From: Lachnospiraceae bacterium
GTDB taxonomy: Bacteria; Bacillota; Clostridia; Lachnospirales; Lachnospiraceae
Length of the DNA: 6,876 bases
Reading direction: 5' to 3'
NCBI GenBank assembly: GCA_031285465.1
Contig: JAITWD010000157.1
Coordinates: 1 to 6,876 of the forward strand
Under the pieces are notes generated by a model, which saw only the letters and a list, made by a program, of their open reading frames with translations, had not been told where the DNA came from and ran no database searches. A program made the position numbers and the translations under genes. Each line of letters starts with the position of its first letter. Position 1 is the stretch's first letter. Below, piece by piece: positions 1 to 4,624 of this stretch.

Positions 1-783
1 GTAGAAAGTGACATAGTTGTTAATGCACACCATATTAACAAGGGAGAAGCAATCACTTTGGATAATAAAAGTCGCGATTTCTTTTTTCTTGAACGAAGTG
101 ATGCAAATATTATCTATAAACACATGATCCAGTTGATCAATGAAAAACTGCCGGATTATGTAGAAGCTACGCCCTTTGACATTCAGGTGCTTACACCAAT
201 GCGCAAGGGGAGCTTGGGCGTGGAACGTCTTAATCAGATACTGCAGCAGTATCTTAATCCGCCGATGAAGGATAAGGCAGAATATCATGCGGGAGAACAG
301 TTTTTTCGAGTGGGTGATAAGGTTATGCAAACGAAAAATAACTACTCCATTGAGTGGGAGGTAGTAAGTCGTTATGGTATTACAATCGACCGTGGGACCG
401 GTGTTTTTAATGGTGATAGCGGTATTATCGTTGAAATAACCGAGCAGGCCGGCATATTGGTGGTAGAGTATGACGAGCAAAAACGGGTTACCTATACTTT
501 TAGTCAATTGGATGAACTTGAACTTGCCTACGCGATCACTATTCATAAGGCTCAGGGGAGCGAGTATCCAGCGGTCATTCTGCCATTGTTATCCGGTCCA
601 AGAATGTTATTTAACCGCAATTTACTGTATACGGCAGTTACCAGAGCCAGAAGGTGTGTGACCATCTTGGGGGGGAGGGGAACGGTCAATGATATGATCA
701 TGAATGTTTCACAAAATAATCGACATACCAGTTTGCATGACCGGGTTATTGAAATGGAAAAGATAATGAAAGAGACTATTTGA
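1..783 (+). CDS. recD2: RecD2-type ATP-dependent DNA helicase, C-terminal part (5' end outside window)
   Basis: This is the last 260 residues of a superfamily 1B 5'-3' DNA helicase of the RecD2/TraA type, which unwinds DNA during repair and recombination without RecBC. The frame is open from base 1, and its first residues (IVVNAHHINKGE) are family-typical, so the TTG at 58 is not the start. In fragment numbering, DIQVLTPMRKGSLG (60-73) is the motif IV region, DKVMQTKNNY (106-115) follows, and FNGDSG (136-141) opens the small SH3-like insertion. ELAYAITIHKAQGSEYP (174-190) is motif V, and LLYTAVTRAR (208-217) is motif VI with its arginine finger. RecD2 proteins are about 740 residues long, so roughly the last third is present; the Walker A and B motifs lie upstream. 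The stop is TGA at 781-783. A G7 run at 669-675 lies in the codons after motif VI. The family call is firm. TraA-like relaxase helicases share these motifs, but the ComF neighbour favours RecD2. Confidence 0.93.
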   Translation, partial: VESDIVVNAHHINKGEAITLDNKSRDFFFLERSDANIIYKHMIQLINEKLPDYVEATPFDIQVLTPMRKGSLGVERLNQILQQYLNPPMKDKAEYHAGEQFFRVGDKVMQTKNNYSIEWEVVSRYGITIDRGTGVFNGDSGIIVEITEQAGILVVEYDEQKRVTYTFSQLDELELAYAITIHKAQGSEYPAVILPLLSGPRMLFNRNLLYTAVTRARRCVTILGGRGTVNDMIMNVSQNNRHTSLHDRVIEMEKIMKETI

Positions 784-817
784 GGAATAGGATTGCAATA
801 GAGAAAATAAGTAATTA

Positions 818-1582
818 TTGAACAAGGATAGGATTGAAATAAACAAGTTGATGAAGGAAATTATTTTAAAAAATAAAATAGAAGGTATGATCAACATATT
901 TTTTCCGCGCCGTTGCCCTGTTTGTGATGACGTTGTCAGAAGTAGCGAGGGATTGATCTGCCTGCATTGTCGTCCTCGTCTCAAATACATCACCGACCCG
1001 ATCTGTATGAAATGTGGCAAAAAGCTTATGACAGCAGTGGAATATTGTCATGATTGTATAGGTCGCCAACATATGTATGATCGGGGGATGGCTTTATATG
1101 ATTATCGAAGTATTGCCGATTCTATTTATCGTTTTAAGTATCAGGGGCGTCGTGAGTATGCCGATTTTTACGGAAGAGAGATGGGCAAGTATTTGGGAGA
1201 GGAAATTAAGAGTTTGCAATCGGATGTGTTACTGCCGGTGCCCATTCATCGTCAAAGAATGCGGGAGCGCGGTTACAATCAAGCATCGGTACTCGCAAAG
1301 GCAATTTCACGGGAATTAGGTATACCAGTGGCCGACAAACTAATGATCCGGCAGCGAAAAACGACGCCACAGAAAGAACTAGACCCGACCGAACGGCAAA
1401 ATAATTTGAAAAAGGCTTTCAAAATTTTTCGAAATGATGTAAAATTAGATACGGTTACCGTAATTGATGATATTTATACTACGGGTAGCACGATTGATGC
1501 AATTGCTGTGGAATTAAGGCGTGTGGGAGTGCGAAGGGTTTATTTTGTTGCATTGTCAATTGGTCAAGGAAATTTAGTGTGA
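818..1582 (+). CDS. comF: ComF-family protein (zinc ribbons plus phosphoribosyltransferase fold)
   Basis: This is a ComF/ComFC/GntX-family cytoplasmic protein. In naturally transformable bacteria ComFC supports uptake and processing of single-stranded DNA; in others its role is unclear. Numbered from the TTG at 818 (254 residues), eight cysteines form four CxxC pairs (33/36, 48/51, 63/66, 77/80), the double zinc ribbon of the family. A type I phosphoribosyltransferase domain follows, with LLPVPIH (138-144), RGYNQA (151-156) and the PRPP-binding loop VIDDIYTTGST (215-225), including its two adjacent aspartates. Length and domain order match the family. The start is uncertain. TTG 818 is the furthest in-frame start after a stop at 812 and has no good ribosome binding site. 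ATG 851 has only a distant AGGA (18 bases away), and ATG 887 sits one base from GAAGG. ATG 851 would still keep every motif. The gene lies 34 bases after recD2 and is probably co-transcribed with it. The frame is intact. Confidence 0.9.
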   Translation: MNKDRIEINKLMKEIILKNKIEGMINIFFPRRCPVCDDVVRSSEGLICLHCRPRLKYITDPICMKCGKKLMTAVEYCHDCIGRQHMYDRGMALYDYRSIADSIYRFKYQGRREYADFYGREMGKYLGEEIKSLQSDVLLPVPIHRQRMRERGYNQASVLAKAISRELGIPVADKLMIRQRKTTPQKELDPTERQNNLKKAFKIFRNDVKLDTVTVIDDIYTTGSTIDAIAVELRRVGVRRVYFVALSIGQGNLV

Positions 1583-1667
1583 TAGGTGGAGTTTAATTGT
1601 ACGTAGGCATATTTGCGTTAATAGTGGTGTTTTAGAGTGTTCTACTGCTTTAGAGGCTTTATAGACC

Positions 1668-1702
1668 ATCGACTACTGGCATTATCATGAAAAGAAGTCG
1701 AT
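1668..1702. repeat. Short inverted repeat in the comF-yvyF gap
   Basis: ATCGACT at 1668-1674 is the exact reverse complement of AGTCGAT at 1696-1702, separated by 21 bases. It lies in the 170-base gap between comF and the next gene. The arms are AT-rich, the loop is long and no T-run follows, so I do not call it a terminator. It could be a protein-binding site or chance. A CATAAT (1716-1721) just downstream resembles a -10 box but has no matching -35 at 17 bases. A TTGACA (1721-1726) has no usable -10 before the start codon. I therefore cannot place a promoter in this gap. Confidence 0.2.
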
Positions 1703-1740
1703 AAGTTAAATATTTCATAATTGACAAATGTAATTTTCAA

Positions 1741-1745
1741 GGAGG
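1741..1745 (+). promoter_or_regulatory. Strong ribosome binding site that sets the yvyF start
   Basis: GGAGG ends one base before the ATG at 1747 but seven bases before the in-frame ATG at 1753. Only the second spacing suits initiation, so the protein most likely begins at 1753 as MNVRNCRYCG. Confidence 0.8.
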
Positions 1746-1752
1746 TATGACA

Positions 1753-2163
1753 ATGAATGTACGTAATTGCAGATACTGTGGACGGCTTTTTAATTATGTG
1801 GCAGGTCCGGCTATGTGTCCGTTATGCCGGGAAGAACGGGAAAAGAAATTTCAAGAGGTAAAGAAGTATATACAAGACCATCGACTGGCAAGTATTAATG
1901 ACGTGTCTGAGGATTGCGAAGTTGAGGTGAACCAGATACATCAGTGGATAAGGGAAGAGCGCTTGCAGTTTGCCGAAGACTCCCCCATCCGTGTAAACTG
2001 TGAAAAATGCGGTGCGATGATCAGAGCCGGGGTATATTGCGAAAAATGCAAAATGGAAATGGCCAATAACTTAAGCAGCGCTTACAAAAAAGAGATGCCG
2101 ATTCAACCGGAACCAAGAAAGACACCGAGTGAGCGTGATCGTATGAGGTTTTTGGACCGGTGA
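1753..2163 (+). CDS. yvyF: YvyF / TIGR03826-type flagellar-operon zinc-ribbon protein
   Basis: This is a 136-residue cytoplasmic protein of the family named for Bacillus subtilis YvyF, whose gene sits between comFC and flgM in the competence/late flagellar locus. Its biochemical role is not established; a regulatory role in flagellar gene expression has been suggested from context. From the ATG at 1753, an N-terminal zinc ribbon uses C6/C9 and C22/C25. A helical middle section (about 27-75) contains SINDVSEDCEVEVNQIHQWI, which reads like a helix-turn-helix of MerR type. A second four-cysteine site uses C83/C86 and C96/C99, and a basic, proline-containing tail ends in RMRFLDR. Length, the first ribbon and the WIREERLQ segment fit the family well. 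The gene follows comF as in Bacillus, but no flgM or hook-associated gene follows here. The frame is intact. I am confident of the family, not of the function. Confidence 0.85.
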   Translation: MNVRNCRYCGRLFNYVAGPAMCPLCREEREKKFQEVKKYIQDHRLASINDVSEDCEVEVNQIHQWIREERLQFAEDSPIRVNCEKCGAMIRAGVYCEKCKMEMANNLSSAYKKEMPIQPEPRKTPSERDRMRFLDR

Positions 2164-2231
2164 GTTGCCAATAAAGAAGGCGCGTTGCTGATTTTATTTA
2201 ATGTCTGGCAGGTTCAAAAACAATATCTACA

Positions 2232-2236
2232 AGAGG
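2232..2236 (+). promoter_or_regulatory. Ribosome binding site that sets the start at 2243
   Basis: AGAGG lies six bases before the ATG at 2243. The earlier in-frame ATG at 2201 has no purine-rich site before it, so the longer 144-residue reading is less likely. Confidence 0.7.
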
Positions 2237-2242
2237 ATAATA

Positions 2243-2635
2243 ATGATAAATGAAGAAAAGCTCATCTTGATGACCCGCTTGGCATCATATGAAAAAGGAT
2301 CAGGAAAAAAGAATGTTGCGATTGGAAAATATTTCCGAGGCGACTACATTGGCTTTCAAGTATTGAAGTCGGTAATCAGTATTACCATTGCTTTTTTTAT
2401 TATAGTTGGAATATATGCATTCTATAACTTTGAAACATTGGTGTTGGATATCTATGAGATGGATTTGATTGCGACTGGTAAAGAACTTCTGAAGTATTAC
2501 CTGATCATTTTAGGTGTTTACGGAGTGCTTTCTTATTTTATTTACTCTTATCGGTATCAGAAAGCAAAAAAAAGTCTGAAAAATTATTATCAGAATCTGC
2601 GTAAGCTTTCACAGATGTATGATGATAAGAATTAG
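2243..2635 (+). CDS. Small two-segment membrane protein of unknown function
   Basis: I do not recognise a named family. The 130-residue protein has a charged N-terminal cytoplasmic section rich in lysine and glycine (about 1-40, with YEKGSGKKN at 16-24). A first hydrophobic segment spans about 43-63, followed by a short acidic loop (ETLVLDIYEMD, 64-74). A second hydrophobic segment spans about 84-103, and a basic, tyrosine-rich tail (RYQKAKKSLKNYY, 104-116) follows. By the positive-inside rule both ends should face the cytoplasm. There is no signal peptide cleavage site and no catalytic motif. The start at 2243 is chosen over ATG 2201 because of the AGAGG at 2232-2236. The gene lies 79 bases after yvyF and 114 bases before the next membrane protein gene. 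It has no frameshift or unusual base composition. It looks like a real gene because it stays open through two well-formed membrane segments and has a good ribosome binding site. Confidence 0.75.
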   Translation: MINEEKLILMTRLASYEKGSGKKNVAIGKYFRGDYIGFQVLKSVISITIAFFIIVGIYAFYNFETLVLDIYEMDLIATGKELLKYYLIILGVYGVLSYFIYSYRYQKAKKSLKNYYQNLRKLSQMYDDKN

Positions 2636-2643
2636 TACATCGC

Positions 2644-2723
2644 TGACCCATCTTTCGGTCATCGGTAGTATAAGGCGGAGCGGTTTATAAACGATAAGGG
2701 TAGTACCGCACTCACGGTATACC
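2644..2723 (+). promoter_or_regulatory. Structured leader with competing hairpins and a degenerate T-box-like sequence (tentative)
   Basis: This noncoding stretch can form several helices. TGACC (2644-2648) pairs with GGTCA (2657-2661). GGTA (2699-2702) plus TACCG (2704-2708) pair with CGGTA (2715-2719) plus TACC (2720-2723), giving nine base pairs with one bulged G at 2703 and a six-base loop. CGGTA also occurs at 2663-2667 and could pair with TACCG 2704-2708 instead, so two folds exclude each other. GGTAGTA is directly repeated (2664-2670 and 2699-2705). Bases 2697-2709 resemble the T-box signature, AGGGTAGTACCGCA against AGGGUGGNACCGCG, but the UGGN that reads the tRNA end is UAGU. No stem I and no terminator T-run are visible in 114 bases. 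It could be a degraded T-box, another RNA switch, or chance pairing. Confidence 0.3.
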
Positions 2724-2749
2724 AAAGTTTAACAGAAAAGGAAAACAAT

Positions 2750-3691
2750 ATGACAAGCTTACTTGTTGCTAAACAGTACATTAAAAATTTTATTGCCAAG
2801 TATGAGGTTTATTTGTTGCCAGTAGGGAAATTCCTCATGTCAACGATTATTCTGATGATGATTAACGGGTCCATCGGCTACATGACCAGGTTAGACAATT
2901 TTGCAGTGGTGTTGGTTGTTGCTTTGATGTGCTCCTTTATGCCGATCAACTTTATTATTTTCGTCGGAGCGTTGTTCATAGTTGCCCACTTATATGCAGT
3001 TTCTTTGGAGTGCGCCATTGTGGTGCTGGCGATAATGCTTTTACTATTTCTTTTATATTTTCGATTTTCACCTCGAGATACACTGGTGGTATTACTGATG
3101 CCGGTCTGCTTTTTTTTGAAGATTCCTTATGTGATCCCCATTTCAATGGGAATGCTAGGCACACCTTTAGCGGCAGTTTCAACCGCCTGTGGTATTATCA
3201 TTTATTATTCAGTAGACTTTATTGCGGATAATGCGACCGCGTTGTCCGGAATGTCGGCGGATGATATGGCGACCAAATTCCGGTATATCATTGATGGAAT
3301 TATCAATAATAAGGCGATGATGGTGACCGTGGTGGCTTTTGCGGTAACAATCATAGTTGTTTATGTAATCCGTCGTATGGCCATAGACCATGCATGGATG
3401 ATAGCAGCCATTGCCGGTGCACTGGTTGATATTGTTATTCTGCTTTTGGGCGATCTTATTTTAGATACACAGGTATCGGTGTTGGGAGCCATTATCGGGA
3501 CGGCGGTGTCAATAGGGATTGTAAAGATAGTTGAGTTTTTTGCCTTTAATATTGATTATAGCCGGGCGGAGTCGGTTCAGTTTGAAGATGATGAATATTA
3601 TTATTATGTAAAAGCGGTACCCAAAATAACGGTGGCAGCGCCTTCGCGAACGGTCAAGCAAATTCATTCGGCAAAGCGACGGCCACGATAA
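2750..3691 (+). CDS. Polytopic membrane protein of unknown function upstream of cdaA
   Basis: This 313-residue integral membrane protein has about eight or nine hydrophobic segments (roughly 26-46, 50-66, 67-84, 86-104, 110-136, 139-157, 189-208, 214-234 and 243-264). A hydrophilic stretch at 158-188 (DNATALSGMSADDMATKF) separates the bundle into two halves. The C-terminal tail (265-313) holds an acidic-tyrosine motif, FEDDEYYYY (278-286), then VKAVPKI and a basic end, KRRPR. The ATG at 2750 has AAAGGA at 2737-2742, seven bases upstream. I cannot name a function. Such proteins may be labelled as transporter permeases, but I see no ABC-permease EAA loop and no ATPase gene nearby. Its place directly before cdaA (51-base gap) suggests a membrane partner of the c-di-AMP synthase or a cell-envelope role; this is inference from position only. 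The frame is intact. What else it could be: a subunit-less transporter or a scaffold. Confidence 0.85.
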   Translation: MTSLLVAKQYIKNFIAKYEVYLLPVGKFLMSTIILMMINGSIGYMTRLDNFAVVLVVALMCSFMPINFIIFVGALFIVAHLYAVSLECAIVVLAIMLLLFLLYFRFSPRDTLVVLLMPVCFFLKIPYVIPISMGMLGTPLAAVSTACGIIIYYSVDFIADNATALSGMSADDMATKFRYIIDGIINNKAMMVTVVAFAVTIIVVYVIRRMAIDHAWMIAAIAGALVDIVILLLGDLILDTQVSVLGAIIGTAVSIGIVKIVEFFAFNIDYSRAESVQFEDDEYYYYVKAVPKITVAAPSRTVKQIHSAKRRPR

Positions 3692-3721
3692 TAAACGCAC
3701 AATTTTATTAGACCGAATTAT

Positions 3722-3736
3722 CGGATAGGAGATCCG
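3722..3736 (+). promoter_or_regulatory. Ribosome binding site of cdaA shown in a small hairpin loop
   Basis: CGGAT (3722-3726) and ATCCG (3732-3736) are exact complements flanking AGGAG (3727-3731), so the Shine-Dalgarno core would sit in a five-base loop, eleven bases before the ATG at 3743. An overlapping alternative, CCGA (3713-3716) with TCGG (3721-3724), would open this stem. The stem is only five pairs, so its effect on translation is uncertain. Confidence 0.4.
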
Positions 3737-3742
3737 TAGAAC

Positions 3743-4612
3743 ATGGAACAGCTTGAAAATTTATTTAATAACACCTTAATGGCGGTTCCAGAATATGTAA
3801 AATGGACCGACATAGTGGAGATATTAATTATCTCCTTTTTGGCGTACAATGTTATGGTGTGGATTAAAAATACCAGGGCATGGTCTCTGCTTAAAGGTAT
3901 TGTAGTAATTGCCGTATTTATATTGATTGCGGTATTATTTAGGATGAATACAATTTTGTGGATTGCACGAAATATTACAGTGGTGGCCGTCACGGCCGTT
4001 ATCGTTATTTTACAACCTGAGTTGCGTAAAGCTCTAGAGGAATTGGGAAGGAAAAACATTCTGTCATCAATCATTCCATTTGAAAATAGTAAAGTGGAAT
4101 CGGGGCGTTTTTCTGATGCTACCATTGGTGAGATTGCCCGAGCCTGCGTGGAAATGAGTCGTGTAAAAACAGGAGCTTTGATAGTAGTTGAGCAAAAAAA
4201 TACGCTTAGAGATTACGAACGGACCGGTATCGATATCGATGCAGTGGTGTCCAGTCAGTTACTGATCAATATTTTTGAACATAATACGCCGTTACATGAC
4301 GGGGCGGTGATCATTCGGGGTAATCGGATTGTATCAGCGACCTGTTACCTGCCGTTATCAGATAATATGGCACTAAGCAAGGAGTTAGGGACCCGTCACA
4401 GGGCGGGAATTGGGATTTCTGAGGTGACCGATTCCATGACTATTATTGTATCGGAGGAAACCGGAAAGATCAGTATTGCTTATGAAGGTGAAATGGAAAG
4501 AAATGTTGATGTAGAGCGACTAAAGATATCGCTTGGGATCGTACAGGATAAGCCAACTGAAGAGAAGAAGGTAAAGAGGCGGAAGAGCAAACCAAAGACT
4601 GAAAAGGGATGA
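3743..4612 (+). CDS. cdaA: Diadenylate cyclase CdaA (membrane-bound c-di-AMP synthase)
   Basis: CdaA joins two ATP molecules into cyclic di-AMP, the second messenger that controls potassium and osmolyte transport and cell-wall balance in Gram-positive bacteria. The 289-residue protein has three N-terminal membrane segments (about 24-41, 50-66 and 71-90). A short linker carries QPELRKALEELGR (91-103), a family hallmark. The cytoplasmic DisA_N/DAC domain spans about 122-265. The catalytic DGA motif is at 186-188 inside TPLHDGAVII, and the nucleotide-binding RHR is at 218-220 inside GTRHRAGIG. SEETG at 237-241 is also conserved. The start ATG has AGGAGAT at 3727-3733. The C-terminal 20 residues are strongly basic (KKVKRRKSKPK, 275-285), longer and more charged than the catalytic fold needs. 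The gene is followed after 12 bases by cdaR and then glmM, the standard Firmicutes cluster in which both products modulate CdaA. Active-site residues look intact, so it should be functional. Confidence 0.97.
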   Translation: MEQLENLFNNTLMAVPEYVKWTDIVEILIISFLAYNVMVWIKNTRAWSLLKGIVVIAVFILIAVLFRMNTILWIARNITVVAVTAVIVILQPELRKALEELGRKNILSSIIPFENSKVESGRFSDATIGEIARACVEMSRVKTGALIVVEQKNTLRDYERTGIDIDAVVSSQLLINIFEHNTPLHDGAVIIRGNRIVSATCYLPLSDNMALSKELGTRHRAGIGISEVTDSMTIIVSEETGKISIAYEGEMERNVDVERLKISLGIVQDKPTEEKKVKRRKSKPKTEKG

Positions 4613-4624
4613 GGAAAAGTAAAT

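Noticed and set aside
58..60. TTG as the start of the first coding region
   Set aside because: The frame is open back to base 1 and the upstream residues match the RecD2 family, so the gene simply begins outside the window.
709..1020. Minus-strand open frame across the recD2-comF junction
   Set aside because: It is antisense to the conserved ComF zinc-ribbon codons, has no ribosome binding site and reads as low-complexity shadow sequence.
1660..1704. Flagellar sigma-D promoter before yvyF based on GTCGATAA (1697-1704)
   Set aside because: It resembles the GCCGATAT -10, but no TAAA-type -35 occurs at the required distance of about 15 bases upstream.
1721..1749. TTGACA as a promoter -35 box for yvyF
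   Set aside because: At 17 bases' spacing the -10 position would be GGTATG, overlapping the ribosome binding site and start codon, which cannot serve as a normal promoter.
2164..2210. Terminator after yvyF (TGCCA 2166-2170 with TGGCA 2206-2210)
   Set aside because: The stem is five pairs with a 35-base loop, and no T-run follows the second arm.
2201..2242. Earlier ATG as the start of the 130-residue membrane protein
   Set aside because: It lacks a ribosome binding site, whereas ATG 2243 has AGAGG six bases upstream; the extra 14 residues add no recognisable feature.
2636..2749. c-di-AMP (ydaO-type) riboswitch in front of the cdaA region
   Set aside because: The stretch is short and I see none of the conserved ydaO core that I would expect; position near cdaA alone is not evidence.
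3718..4125. 135-codon minus-strand open frame opposite cdaA
   Set aside because: It is fully explained as the complement of the conserved cdaA coding sequence, with no independent start signal or domain.
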